Assembly: GCA_947626915.1 (NCBI GenBank)
Contig: CANQUA010000010.1
Span: 1-64,000, forward strand
From: an uncultured Lachnospiraceae bacterium
GTDB taxonomy: Bacteria > Bacillota > Clostridia > Lachnospirales > Lachnospiraceae
DNA length: 64,000 nucleotides
Direction: 5' to 3'
This document shows positions 16,948 to 25,600 of the stretch, in pieces. Below the pieces are notes generated by a model that saw nothing but the letters and a program-made list of their open reading frames with translations, was not told where the DNA came from and ran no database searches. Each line of letters begins with the position of its first letter. The first letter of the stretch is position 1. Position numbers and translations under genes: made by a program.

Positions 16948-17670
16948 TCAAATGCCGCCCTGACTCTCCTCCCGCAGCCAGATCACCGCGTGAGGATTCC
17001 CCGTGCCGTCGCACAGGGCTACTACATATCCTTCCTGAGTTCTGCTGACGCGGGGGAAGATCTGGTTCCCCAGCACCGCAGCTTTTTTATATTCTACCCT
17101 CAATTCCGCGATCCGAAAATCGTCCGGAATCAATTCTCTCGCAATCTCCACATACTGGGCGTTGTTCACATGATGGTTGGTATCCAGATGATGCTTCGCC
17201 ACCACGACCATATCTCCCGTCTCGTATTCCGGGGGCAGGCTGATGCGCCGCGGCGCGTAGTCCATCTCAAGCCGGGGCTCGGATCCGTATCCGCGGATCT
17301 GCTCCTCCGTCACGCGGATCGGCCGCCCTGCCTGCGTATCAAACAGAAACCAGACGGAATTGGCCCGCACCAGGTACCGTCCATCCATATCGCGGATGCA
17401 AAAATTCCGGAAACCGTAGATCCCCTTAAAATCATAGGGCCAGGTACCGATCTGAATCTTCTCTCCCAATACCGGATAACGGTCGATCACGATCTGCCAG
17501 GAGGAAAGCCACCAGGCCTGGTGACGGTTCTCCAAAGCATGAAGTCCCAGCCCGACATCCTCCGACTGAAACGTGGAGCAGTCCTGAAAATAATTGATAA
17601 TGCCGGTTATGGACAGCCGCCCGTCCGTGTCGGTCTCGCTGTAACGGACGCGGCTCTCAAACTGATACAT
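16948..17670 (-). CDS. Acyl-ACP thioesterase
   Basis: Hydrolyses acyl-ACP to release fatty acids. The 240-residue protein is a tandem hot-dog thioesterase of the FatA/FatB-like bacterial type. The first domain has RYSETDTDGRLSITGIINYFQD; the second has HHLDTNHHVNNAQYVEIA, which supplies the conserved Asn and His. WLFDT-like VWFLFDTQAGRPIRV is also typical. It precedes the cvfB-like gene by 14 bp, so the three genes to the left probably form one operon. Two hairpins with T runs lie upstream, between this gene and tRNA-Gln. Confidence 0.9.
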   Translation of the reverse strand: MYQFESRVRYSETDTDGRLSITGIINYFQDCSTFQSEDVGLGLHALENRHQAWWLSSWQIVIDRYPVLGEKIQIGTWPYDFKGIYGFRNFCIRDMDGRYLVRANSVWFLFDTQAGRPIRVTEEQIRGYGSEPRLEMDYAPRRISLPPEYETGDMVVVAKHHLDTNHHVNNAQYVEIARELIPDDFRIAELRVEYKKAAVLGNQIFPRVSRTQEGYVVALCDGTGNPHAVIWLREESQGGI

Positions 17671-17719
17671 ACAAACTTCACCTTCTGTATCTTCTGGAAA
17701 TGAGCAGATACCCGCGCAA

Positions 17720-17747
17720 ATAAAAACAGAGCACCTGCCGCGCTCTG
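17720..17747 (-). terminator. Second T-tailed hairpin upstream of the thioesterase gene
   Basis: On the minus strand CAGAGC and GCTCTG pair around a 9-nt loop and are followed by TTTTTATTT. It lies 50 bp before the thioesterase start and 44 bp after the tRNA-Gln terminator. It may be a back-up terminator or an attenuator in the thioesterase leader. Confidence 0.5.
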
Positions 17748-17790
17748 AAAGAAATCATAATCTGACTAAAAGGATCAGACACAACAGAAT

Positions 17791-17830
17791 AAAAAGCAAG
17801 TCCGACATTCTTCATGAGAATACCGGACTT
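17791..17830 (-). terminator. Terminator of tRNA-Gln
   Basis: AAGTCCG and CGGACTT (17798-17804, 17824-17830) pair, with an inner ATTCT/AGAAT stem, and are followed on the minus strand by GCTTTTTATT. It lies 8 bp past the tRNA. Confidence 0.75.
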
Positions 17831-17838
17831 ACTCAAAC

Positions 17839-17910
17839 TGGGCTACAAGGATTCGAACCTTGAAAATGACGGAGTCAGAGTCCGTTGCCTTACCATTTGG
17901 CGATAGCCCA
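17839..17910 (-). tRNA. tRNA-Gln (anticodon CTG)
   Basis: Read on the minus strand, TGGGCTA pairs with TAGCCCA, the D stem is GCC/GGC, the anticodon stem ACGGA/TCCGT carries loop CTCTGAC with anticodon CTG, and the T arm is CAAGG-TTCGAAT-CCTTG. CCA is not encoded. A near-consensus promoter lies upstream and a hairpin terminator downstream. Confidence 0.95.
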
Positions 17911-17948
17911 TCATCTGCTGTCAAATGTCTCTCACAGCGACAGATTGT

Positions 17949-17977
17949 ATTATACAATAGGAAATCGCGTTCGTCAA
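17949..17977 (-). promoter_or_regulatory. Promoter of tRNA-Gln
   Basis: TTGACG, a 17-nt spacer and a perfect TATAAT on the minus strand, 38 bp before the tRNA. It sits in the 85-bp gap after the ECF sigma gene. Confidence 0.85.
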
Positions 17978-17995
17978 GTAGTTTTTCTTTTAATT

Positions 17996-18670
17996 TCAGC
18001 TTTTATTTGAAAAATTTTTTGTCTCTCCGGTCAATTCCTTCCGCAGCTTTTTCAGGGCGCGGCTGTATTTGGAAAGCACCGTAGCCAGAGGCAGCCGCAG
18101 ATTCTCCGCGATCTCCCTGTGCTTCATCGATCCGACGGCGTGCAGAAGCACCAGGCGGCGCTCCTCCTCCGTCAATACGTCCATTGCCCGCAAAAGGGCC
18201 TGCTGCTCCGACGCCGCCTCCAGACTGTCGCGGGGGTCGGCCGGCTCCCAGGCGGTCTCCTCCTCCATCAGGGAATCCAGGCTCAGCGGCGCGGCCGTCT
18301 GACGGCGCAGACACCCATAGCACAGGTTCCTGGTGATCGTGAACAGCCAGGCCAGGGGCTTGCCTGCAGGCTCGTAGCCGGCGCACTGGGTCCAGGCCGC
18401 CACATAGACATCCTGCATGATCTCCTCCGCATCCTGAGGGTTCCGGATCACAGACAAAGCATATCCGTAGACAGACCGGGCCGTTTCCATATAAAGGCGG
18501 CGGAACGCGTCCTTGTCCCCTTCCTTCATCCTGCTAAGAAGCAGGTCCCAGTCCCCGTGGTCCCGGGGCTCCGTCTGCTCCGCTTCCGTCTGCCGGCGGT
18601 CCCGGGCCGTTTCATTTTCTCCGCCCCCGGGCCTCTCATTTTCCCGCGCTTTCTCCTGCATATGCTCCAT
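17996..18670 (-). CDS. ECF-type RNA polymerase sigma factor
   Basis: A 224-residue sigma-70 family protein with only regions 2 and 4. Region 2 spans about 60-125 (NPQDAEEIMQDVYVAAWTQ, then WLFTITRNLCYGCLRR). Region 4 spans about 160-212 (LTEEERRLVLLHAVGSMKHREIAENLRLPLATVLSKYSRALKKLRKEL as helix-turn-helix, with KYSRALKKL as recognition helix). The first 45 residues are charged and low in complexity. A usual partner anti-sigma gene is missing: tRNA-Gln follows and a cation transporter precedes. GGGAGG lies 11 nt before the chosen ATG. Target promoters cannot be inferred. Confidence 0.88.
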   Translation of the reverse strand: MEHMQEKARENERPGGGENETARDRRQTEAEQTEPRDHGDWDLLLSRMKEGDKDAFRRLYMETARSVYGYALSVIRNPQDAEEIMQDVYVAAWTQCAGYEPAGKPLAWLFTITRNLCYGCLRRQTAAPLSLDSLMEEETAWEPADPRDSLEAASEQQALLRAMDVLTEEERRLVLLHAVGSMKHREIAENLRLPLATVLSKYSRALKKLRKELTGETKNFSNKS

Positions 18671-18694
18671 CTGACCGGACGCCTCCCATCTGCG

Positions 18695-19885
18695 TTACTC
18701 CGGTTCCGGTTTTTCAGCGCAGTAGGTGTTTTCCACGGTCATGATACAATAACAGCGGGAATCGGCTTTCCGCACCTCGTCCGAAACCTTTTCCCTTATT
18801 GTATCCCGCATTTCGCTGTTATACTCTCGGGGAACGACCAGATCAAACAGCAGATTGACCCGCTCCGTGCCGTCCACCACCCGCAGGTCATGAAAGGACA
18901 GCCTCCCGTCCAGCTCCGCCAGGATATGGCGCAGCATCTCCCGGTACTGTCCGATCCGCGCATCCCCGGTCTCCACCGGGTCCATATGGATCACGAGGAA
19001 AATTCCCAGCCTGCGGGCGCATTCCCGCTCGATGGTATCAATAATCTCATGGCTCCTGCGGACGTCCATCTCGCAGGATACCTCCGCATGGATGGAGGCC
19101 ATGCTCCTGGTGGGCCCATAATTATGGACGATCAGGTCATGGGTCCCGATAATGCCGTCATAGCCCTCCACAAATTCGGTGATTTCTTTGTAAACGGCCG
19201 GATCGATCGGCGCGCCGATCAGGGGGGCCAGCGTGTCCCTGGCAATGCCGAAGCCGGCCCAGAGAACCGCGGCTGACACCAGAATCCCCACGAACCCGTC
19301 GATATTCACGCCCCAGACACCAAACACCAGCATGGACAGGATCGTCGCCGTGGTCGCTCCCACGTCGCCCAGCGCGTCAGCCGCCGTGGCCGCCATCACC
19401 GTGGAACGGATCCTTCGGCCCAGGGAGCGGTTAAACAGGGCCAGCCACAGCTTGACCGCCACCGACAGCGCCAGAACCGCCACGGCCGTCCACCGAAACA
19501 GCATTTCCTCAGGATTCCGGATCTTCCCGACGGAGGTTTTCAGAAGCTCCAGACCCACCTGGATTACAAAGATCGACACCACGAACGCGGATATGTATTC
19601 GATCCGCCCATGACCGAAGGGATGATCCTCATCTGCCGGCTTGCCGGCCATCCGGACCCCGACGAAGCTCACGATCGAAGATGCCGCGTCGGACAGATTA
19701 TTAAACGCGTCGGCCATAACCGAGATGCTGCCTGCCAGAATCCCGGTCAGCAGCTTCGCCGCAAATAATGCCAGATTGCAGCAGATTCCCACCACGCTGG
19801 CCAGTATCCCGTAAGAGGTACGGACATCGGCACTCTCCGTGTTCCCGTAGTCCTTGACAAAATGTTTTACCAGAAATTCCGTCAT
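18695..19885 (-). CDS. Cation diffusion facilitator family transporter
   Basis: Exports divalent metal ions such as Zn, Mn or Fe using the proton gradient. The 396-residue protein has about six TM helices in 20-220. Metal-site motifs are SVMADAFNNLSDAASS (TM2) and AATAADALGDVGATTA (TM5), plus the DEDHPFGHGRIEY loop. A cytoplasmic domain follows (230-390), longer than in minimal CDF proteins, with a DMRVVDG-like DLRVVDGTERVNLLFDLV region. I start at MTEFLVKHF because GGGGGA lies upstream; an ATG nine codons earlier has poorer spacing. It lies 24 bp before the sigma gene. Confidence 0.9.
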   Translation of the reverse strand: MTEFLVKHFVKDYGNTESADVRTSYGILASVVGICCNLALFAAKLLTGILAGSISVMADAFNNLSDAASSIVSFVGVRMAGKPADEDHPFGHGRIEYISAFVVSIFVIQVGLELLKTSVGKIRNPEEMLFRWTAVAVLALSVAVKLWLALFNRSLGRRIRSTVMAATAADALGDVGATTATILSMLVFGVWGVNIDGFVGILVSAAVLWAGFGIARDTLAPLIGAPIDPAVYKEITEFVEGYDGIIGTHDLIVHNYGPTRSMASIHAEVSCEMDVRRSHEIIDTIERECARRLGIFLVIHMDPVETGDARIGQYREMLRHILAELDGRLSFHDLRVVDGTERVNLLFDLVVPREYNSEMRDTIREKVSDEVRKADSRCYCIMTVENTYCAEKPEPE

Positions 19886-19942
19886 AACAGAGTCCCCCGA
19901 TCTGTTTCTCATCTCTCCCGCTTCACCGGCACAGCTTCGTCC

Positions 19943-20686
19943 TCAATACAGCACCTCCGCCAGAAACAGTCCTCTGGCCGGGGCCGTAAATCCCGCGGCC
20001 TCCCGTTCTTCCGCCTCCAGAATCTGCGTCATGCTCTCCGGCGTCCGTTTCCCCAGCCCCACCTCGATCAGCGTCCCGGCCAGGATCCGCACCATATTAT
20101 ATAGGAAGCCGTCGCCGCGGACGCGCAGCTCCACGACCGTCCCCTCGCAGGATACCGCGATCTCCTCCACGGTCCTCACCGTGGATTTCCGAACCTGGCG
20201 GCCGGCGCAGAAACTTCGGAAATCGTGGGTCCCGGTCAGATACACGGCCGCCTGGCTCATGGCCTCCGTATCCAGCGTCTGCCCCAAGGTATAAATGTAC
20301 CTGCGCTGGAAGACCTGGCTTTTCTCCGCCATATCGATCCGGTAAAGATAGACCTTTCCCACCGCGTTCAGGCGGCTGTGAAACCGCTCGGAGACACGGT
20401 CCGCTTTCAGCGCCAGGATATCCTCCGGCAGGTAGCGGTTGACATAATCCAGGATCTCCCGCTCTGTCATGTCCGTGGCCAGATGCGCGTTGGCCACCTG
20501 CCCCAGGGCATGCACGCCGGCGTCCGTCCTGCCGGCTCCGAAAACCTCCGCCTGCTCCCCCGTCAGGCGGGACAGCACCTGCTCCAGCCGTCCCTGAATC
20601 GTATTTTCCGTATTGCCCTGCTTCTGCCAGCCGTCGTAACGGGAACCGTCATACTGCAGAAGAAACCGGATATTTTTTCTTTCCAT
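19943..20686 (-). CDS. truA: tRNA pseudouridine(38-40) synthase TruA
   Basis: Forms pseudouridine at positions 38-40 of tRNA anticodon arms. At 247 residues it has normal TruA length, the catalytic Asp55 in GAGRTDAGVHA, FLLQYDGSRYDGWQ at the start and RGDGFLYNMVRILAG near the end. GGGAGG precedes the ATG. It is 57 bp upstream of the cation transporter gene. Confidence 0.96.
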   Translation of the reverse strand: MERKNIRFLLQYDGSRYDGWQKQGNTENTIQGRLEQVLSRLTGEQAEVFGAGRTDAGVHALGQVANAHLATDMTEREILDYVNRYLPEDILALKADRVSERFHSRLNAVGKVYLYRIDMAEKSQVFQRRYIYTLGQTLDTEAMSQAAVYLTGTHDFRSFCAGRQVRKSTVRTVEEIAVSCEGTVVELRVRGDGFLYNMVRILAGTLIEVGLGKRTPESMTQILEAEEREAAGFTAPARGLFLAEVLY

Positions 20687-20826
20687 CCCCGCTCTGCCTC
20701 CCTTTTTTCACGCAGATGCGCACGAGAGCCCGCACAAGGCCCGGATCAAAACGTTTTCGCCGCATCCGGCGTACTCCCGCGCCGCCTTTCCTCTGCCCTC
20801 ACAAAAACAGGCGCGCCGTCCTTCCC

Positions 20827-21312
20827 TCAGTCTTCCCCGCCGCCTGCCCGCCGTCTCCCCAGCTGCCGGACCGCGAAAGCGAAAAGCGTCCCGAAACAAA
20901 CCCCGGCAATGTCCAGCCACACGTCGTCCACCTGTCCGGAGCGGCCCTCGGTCACCAGCTGAAGAGTCTCGTCCACCAGCGGGATCAGCACCGTCAGCCA
21001 TGCCTGCAGCGCCGTCCACAGCGGTCCTGCCGGCCGATAGCAGCGCAGGCTGTTCCACAGCAGAAAGCCCAGAAGCGCATATTCCGCAAAATGGGCCGTC
21101 TTTCGGATGATATGTTCCGTCAGCCACGCTTCCGGAAGGCCGATACCGGATAAGATCGCTCTCGCCAGTGCCAGAACCGTTCCGCTCTGCTGCGAGGATA
21201 TCACCGCCGGCGTCAGGGAATTATGGTAAATAAAGCAAATATGCAGAAGAAGCAGGGCCGTCCAGAGGACACGGGCCCTGTGCCTGCCGAAAAATTCCTT
21301 GAAAGCCTCCAT
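20827..21312 (-). CDS. VanZ family protein
   Basis: A 161-residue membrane protein of the VanZ-like family, with about four TM helices. The family motifs are IIRKTAHFAEYALLG (residues 68-82) and DETLQLVTEGRSGQVDDVWLD (114-134). VanZ confers low-level teicoplanin resistance in enterococci, but most chromosomal homologues have no proven role. AAAGGAG precedes the ATG. It is followed by 140 bp of GC-rich sequence without a gene and then truA. Confidence 0.88.
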   Translation of the reverse strand: MEAFKEFFGRHRARVLWTALLLLHICFIYHNSLTPAVISSQQSGTVLALARAILSGIGLPEAWLTEHIIRKTAHFAEYALLGFLLWNSLRCYRPAGPLWTALQAWLTVLIPLVDETLQLVTEGRSGQVDDVWLDIAGVCFGTLFAFAVRQLGRRRAGGGED

Positions 21313-21427
21313 ATTCCGTCTCCTTTAACGCTGCCGGTCCCGCAGGTTTCCCGGCATGTTCTTTTCATTATAATACAAACCCGGCGGCAGCACAAGGAAA
21401 TCACGCGGGAAAAATTTATAACGGGTA

Positions 21428-21469
21428 AAAAACCGCCCCGCATGCCTGGCAGACATCGGGGCGGTTTTT
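21428..21469 (-). terminator. Terminator of the NCS2 permease gene
   Basis: AAAAACCGCCCCG and CGGGGCGGTTTTT form a perfect 13-bp stem with T/A tails on both strands, so it can work in either direction. It lies 16 bp past the permease stop. Confidence 0.9.
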
Positions 21470-21484
21470 ACTTCTTTCAGATCA

Positions 21485-22873
21485 TCAGATCACTACATAC
21501 TTCAGCAGGAAAAAGACCGCCAGAACATACATCAGCAGGCTGATCTTCTTCTCTTTCGCTTTCCCGGTCACCAGATTGATGACCACGTAAGAGATCACGC
21601 CCAGGGCGATTCCTTCCGAGATACTGTACATGAACGGCATCGCGATGATGCAGATGTAGCAGGGAACCGTCTCGGAATAATCCTTGAAATCGATCTTGGT
21701 GATGGAAGTCATCATCAGGAATCCGACGATCACCAGGGCCGGAGCCGTGGCAAAGGACGGGATCGCCAGGAAGATCGGGGACAGGAACAGGGACAGCCCG
21801 AACAGCAGGGCCGCCACCACCGCGGTCAGGCCGGTGCGTCCGCCCTCGGCCACGCCGGAAGCGCTCTCCACGAACGTCGTCGTCGTAGAGGTGCCGAACA
21901 CCGCGCCGATCGAGGTGCCCAGGGCGTCTGACAAAAGCGCGCCGCGGATGCGGGGGAGCTTGCCGTTCTCATCCAGCATATCCGCCTTGGAAGCCACGCC
22001 GATCAGGGTGCCCAGCGTATCGAACATATCCACAAACAGGAACGCGAACAGCACCACCAGAAAATCCAGGGACAGCACCCGGGAGAAATCCATTTTCATA
22101 AGCGTCGGCATCATGCTGCGGATGCCGAACCCGCCGGAGAAATCCGGGAACATGCTGTAGAACCCTGCCGCCGCGTCCGGACGGTACAGTCCCACCAGCT
22201 GGCAGATCATGCCCAGGATCCAGGTCGCCAGAATCCCCCAGAGGATGCTGCCTTTTACATTTTTGACTACCAGGATGCCGGTGAGCAGGATGCCGACAAT
22301 CGCCAGCACCACGGTGATGCCCTCCGACGTGAACAGTCCGGATTTCCAGGACGAGCTGAATGAATAGAGCGTCACCAGCGTCGAGCCGTCCACAACGATC
22401 TTCGCGTTCTGCAGGCCGATGAACGCGATGAACAGACCGATGCCCACGGACACCGCATGTTTCAGGTTCATGGGGATCGCGTTGAAAATCGCTTCGCGCA
22501 CATTGGTCAGCGACAGCACGATGAAGATCAGGCCCTCCACAAATACGGCCGCCAGCGCCATTTCCCAGGAAAAGCCCATGCCCATGACCACCGTATACGT
22601 AAAGTAGGCGTTTAAGCCCATGCCCGGCGCCAGCACGAACGGATAGTTCGCCAGCAGGGCCATCAGAAGCGTGCTGACCATGGCGGCCAGCGCCGTGGCG
22701 GTGAACACTGCCCCGCTGTCCATACCGGACACGGACAGAATACTGGGGTTCACGGCCAGGATGTAAGCCATGGTCATAAAGGTCGTGATGCCCGCCATGA
22801 CTTCCGTCTTAACGTCTGTGTGGTTCTTCTTCAAACCAAACCATTTCTCTAAAATACCCTCATTCTTTCCCAT
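21485..22873 (-). CDS. NCS2 family nucleobase permease (AzgA/PbuG/PbuO type)
   Basis: Takes up adenine, guanine or hypoxanthine with protons. The 462-residue protein has 12-13 hydrophobic segments and the AzgA-group signatures: AGITTFMTMAYILAVNP (28-44), PGMGLNAYFTYTVV, KHAVSVGIGLFIAFIGLQNA, GTSTTTTFVESASGVAEGGRTGLTA (about 315-340). AGGAGGAAA precedes the ATG. A promoter lies about 50 bp upstream with a short leader, and no purine riboswitch consensus is visible. It is a single-gene unit closed by a strong terminator. Confidence 0.94.
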   Translation of the reverse strand: MGKNEGILEKWFGLKKNHTDVKTEVMAGITTFMTMAYILAVNPSILSVSGMDSGAVFTATALAAMVSTLLMALLANYPFVLAPGMGLNAYFTYTVVMGMGFSWEMALAAVFVEGLIFIVLSLTNVREAIFNAIPMNLKHAVSVGIGLFIAFIGLQNAKIVVDGSTLVTLYSFSSSWKSGLFTSEGITVVLAIVGILLTGILVVKNVKGSILWGILATWILGMICQLVGLYRPDAAAGFYSMFPDFSGGFGIRSMMPTLMKMDFSRVLSLDFLVVLFAFLFVDMFDTLGTLIGVASKADMLDENGKLPRIRGALLSDALGTSIGAVFGTSTTTTFVESASGVAEGGRTGLTAVVAALLFGLSLFLSPIFLAIPSFATAPALVIVGFLMMTSITKIDFKDYSETVPCYICIIAMPFMYSISEGIALGVISYVVINLVTGKAKEKKISLLMYVLAVFFLLKYVVI

Positions 22874-22919
22874 CGTTTTTCCTCCTGGATGAGTGAAAAA
22901 AACAGTAACCTACGCCCTT

Positions 22920-22948
22920 ATATTACATCGTTTTACAGAAAATTACAA
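22920..22948 (-). promoter_or_regulatory. Promoter of the NCS2 permease
   Basis: TTGTAA, 17 nt, TAATAT on the minus strand, with the start expected about 40 bp before the gene. The leader is too short for a purine riboswitch. The wider gap 22874-23248 holds this promoter and the SGNH terminator, and no further gene. Confidence 0.65.
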
Positions 22949-23082
22949 TTAAATTCGCAAAAATCGTCGAACTGCAAGGCAAATACTCAAAACCGTGCAA
23001 AAGGTTCTTCAAATTGCACAATGCCGCTCCCATATTCCGTAAAAACGTACAGCGTACCTGTCCGCAAAAAGGACTGACAGCC

Positions 23083-23122
23083 AAAACCCCGGAACGAAAG
23101 AACGTTTTCTTTCGTTCCGGGG
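23083..23122 (-). terminator. Terminator of the binding-protein / SGNH operon
   Basis: CCCCGGAACGAAAG and CTTTCGTTCCGGGG (23087-23122) form a perfect 14-bp stem with an 8-nt loop, then TTTT on the minus strand. It ends the long sugar-transport operon read from about 32.05 kb. Confidence 0.85.
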
Positions 23123-23248
23123 CCGTCCCGCGCCGCAACTGCAGCCGCCTTCTCTTCGGGCCCGCTGCCGGCGCACTCCGTTTCTCCTTTCGGGTATCCT
23201 CGCTTTCTCCGCCCGCTGCGCTCCTGCGGCGGACATCCGGCCGCGGTC

Positions 23249-23908
23249 TTACAGCGTCCCCAGAAAGCCGATCAGCTTCTCTGCGATCCGGATATGCCCG
23301 GCATCGTTGGGATGCAGTCCGTCCGGCATATATTTCTCCTTCAGCACCGGCACCCGAGGCTGGAGCCCGCTGGTCCGGTACAGATCCAGCACCGGCACCC
23401 CATAGAACGCCGCCACCTGCTGGATCACGTTCACATACAGTTCCAGTTTCCCTACGCGCCGGATGCTTCTCGATGAAAATCTCGCGTCGTCCTCGTTCAG
23501 ACGGTGCAGCGGCGTCATGACCACGATCTGGGCCTCCGGGTACTTATTGATCAGCTTCGTCAGCAGCATATGCAGCGCACCGTAAAACGTTTCTTCCTCC
23601 CGGCTCTCCATATCCCCCAGCGGCGCGTCTCCGTGGCCGAAATCATTGGTGCCGCCGAATACCACGACCACGTCCGCGTCCGGACGCATTTCCTCCACGC
23701 GGGACCCAAAGTACAAATCGAACCGCGGGTTCGGCGACGGCACCTGGTGCTGGATCGCGATGCGGGTGCCGCTGATCCCGTAGCCGTAACATTCCGCCCC
23801 GGTGCGGCGCGCCACCTCGTTCCAGTAGGTATGCTCCACCGACGAGGCCCCATTTCCCTCGGTAATGCTGTCTCCCAGAAAAACAATCTTCTTTCCTTTC
23901 AGTTCCAT
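23249..23908 (-). CDS. SGNH/GDSL-family hydrolase
   Basis: A 219-residue esterase-type hydrolase without a signal peptide. All four blocks are present: Ser14 in GDSITEG, Gly in YGISGT (47), Asn88 in GGTNDFGHG, and Asp196 with His199 in DGLHPNDAGH. Such proteins deacylate sugars, polysaccharides or lipids. As the last gene of the operon with LplB/LplC and the MBL lipoproteins, it may remove acyl groups from an imported sugar (inference). GGAGGAGA precedes the ATG. Confidence 0.88.
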   Translation of the reverse strand: MELKGKKIVFLGDSITEGNGASSVEHTYWNEVARRTGAECYGYGISGTRIAIQHQVPSPNPRFDLYFGSRVEEMRPDADVVVVFGGTNDFGHGDAPLGDMESREEETFYGALHMLLTKLINKYPEAQIVVMTPLHRLNEDDARFSSRSIRRVGKLELYVNVIQQVAAFYGVPVLDLYRTSGLQPRVPVLKEKYMPDGLHPNDAGHIRIAEKLIGFLGTL

Positions 23909-23986
23909 AATGATCTCCTCCTTGTTTTCTCTGAATGTTTACTCCGGACCTGCCGCCGCGTCCGCTTCCTGCGCGGCTTCGGCCTG

Positions 23987-25435
23987 TCAGCGGAAATAAA
24001 TGGGTTCCTGAACTACCTGCTCCGGATCAAACGGCAGCGGGATTCTGACCGCGCAGTCGCCTGCCACATAGGTGTAGGCAGCGTTTTTCAGCGGTTTGTT
24101 GTAGGTATTTCCCGCCCTTTGCTCCATTCCGTACTGCGTCGTCGGCCAGCACGCCACCTCCGCGGCAATATACGTATTCAGCCCCTCCGACGCCCCCAGG
24201 AGGCCGTGATGGGCCACCTGCATAATATCGGACTTCAGGTAATCCTTATACATCGTTTCCACGACCACGGAAGCCGAGGTCCCGCAGTCGCCCAGCTGCA
24301 TGATCTTCTCGCCGCCCAGCTCGATACTGAATACCAGCGACGTATCGTTAAACTCCGCGACCACTTTGTCATAGGGGACCAGCTGCTCCCAGGTGTAAAG
24401 CATCTCGATGACCGCGTCCCGGATATAATATCTCTGACCCGGATGGGCCTCGATCACTTTCTTGTCCCCGTACAGCGGCAGATGTTCGGTCATGGCTTTC
24501 ACGCCTTTCTCCACCGTCTCCACATTTCCGTCTTCCGCAGCCGGATAATTATACACGCAGGACTCCAGCGTCACCTGTCCGGCGTATTTCTGCGAGAACT
24601 TTTTGAACACCGCGTAATGATCCGGATGGGAATGGGTCATGAACCATGCGGCGATCACGATATGCTCCGGGTCGGGAGCCAGCTTCTTCATCTCGTTATA
24701 GATCGCGTCCGCGCAGGGCTCCTGATTGAACCCGCCGTCCACCAGGATAAAGCTGCCGTCGGAGAGGCGGTAAAGGAAGCACATCCCGTTCGACTTGCCT
24801 CCGTTGAAATTCACGGAAACCATCTCCATCAGCGGTTCGCAGACCGTCTCATAGGCCGGATTGTCCTCTTCCCGCGGCGCCAGTTCTCCCGCAGACTCCG
24901 CCACGATCCGGAACGAACCGTATTCCGGCATATAGATCAGGCTGGCCGTCGTTTCGCCGTCCGTCCAGGTCGAATACAGATTTCCCGCCATTTCACTGCC
25001 GTCGTACTTCTCAAAGCCCGCGCCCGCCAGCTGCTCTTCATAATGATGGAAGCTTTCCGCGGCGCTGTCCTCATAGACCAGCATTTCCGCTCCGTCTCCC
25101 ATTTCCCGCCATCCCGCGTAAACAGCCTGTTCACAGGCCGGCAGGGATCTCAATATGCTGTCCGCCGCCAGCTCCGGTCCGGACGCCTCCGCGGCGGTTT
25201 CTTCCGCGGGCGCGCCGGCCGCGTTCTCCGCAGGCGGAACCGCCTCGGTCGCCCCGGCTGCCGTCTCAACTGTTGTCCCAGCTGTCGTCCCAGCTGCCGC
25301 CCCGGCTGTCGTCCCGACCGTTATTTCAGCTACCGTTGTCTCCCCTGTTTCCGCCGTCTGCGCCGTCTGCTGCCCGCCGCACGCGCCGAGCAGCAGGGTC
25401 AGCGCCATTGTAAGTGCCGCCCATCGTCTATTCAT
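23987..25435 (-). CDS. Metallo-beta-lactamase-fold lipoprotein (copy 1)
   Basis: A predicted surface-anchored hydrolase of 482 residues. I start at MNRRWAALT, where a type II signal with LLLGACGG follows; upstream codons lack this logic. A Thr/Ala/Val-rich linker spans about 23-90. An all-new region with AGWREMGDGAEMLVYED and YSTWTDGETTASLIYMPEYGSFRIV follows (about 100-215). The MBL domain (about 225-470) carries THSHPDH, LGDCG and QVAHHG, the ligand set of ComEC-like MBL proteins. It is closely related to the next gene throughout. Substrate unknown. Its place after an LplC-type permease hints at a sugar-related role, but that is inference. Confidence 0.8.
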   Translation of the reverse strand: MNRRWAALTMALTLLLGACGGQQTAQTAETGETTVAEITVGTTAGAAAGTTAGTTVETAAGATEAVPPAENAAGAPAEETAAEASGPELAADSILRSLPACEQAVYAGWREMGDGAEMLVYEDSAAESFHHYEEQLAGAGFEKYDGSEMAGNLYSTWTDGETTASLIYMPEYGSFRIVAESAGELAPREEDNPAYETVCEPLMEMVSVNFNGGKSNGMCFLYRLSDGSFILVDGGFNQEPCADAIYNEMKKLAPDPEHIVIAAWFMTHSHPDHYAVFKKFSQKYAGQVTLESCVYNYPAAEDGNVETVEKGVKAMTEHLPLYGDKKVIEAHPGQRYYIRDAVIEMLYTWEQLVPYDKVVAEFNDTSLVFSIELGGEKIMQLGDCGTSASVVVETMYKDYLKSDIMQVAHHGLLGASEGLNTYIAAEVACWPTTQYGMEQRAGNTYNKPLKNAAYTYVAGDCAVRIPLPFDPEQVVQEPIYFR

Positions 25436-25600
25436 CCTGTCCCTCTCCTGATTCCCGTAAGCCCCGTTTCTCAACTCCGACCTGCAAAAACGGCATGGCG
25501 GCTGTTTTTCTGACAAAGCCGCCAGCCGTTTCCCCATTTTCTGCGGGTTCCGCGCGCAGCCATGCCGCCGTACCGCTAAACCCGTATCATAATCCTTTCA

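Noticed and set aside
22874..23086. Purine riboswitch upstream of the NCS2 permease
   Set aside because: A clear promoter lies about 50 bp before the gene, leaving too short a leader, and the conserved core sequence is not seen.
23504..25513. A 669-codon plus-strand open frame, and similar long plus-strand frames opposite 28-30, 33-35, 40-42, 43-45 and 49-51 kb
   Set aside because: All lie opposite well-conserved minus-strand genes, are rich in Arg/His/Gln/Leu and have no domain motifs.
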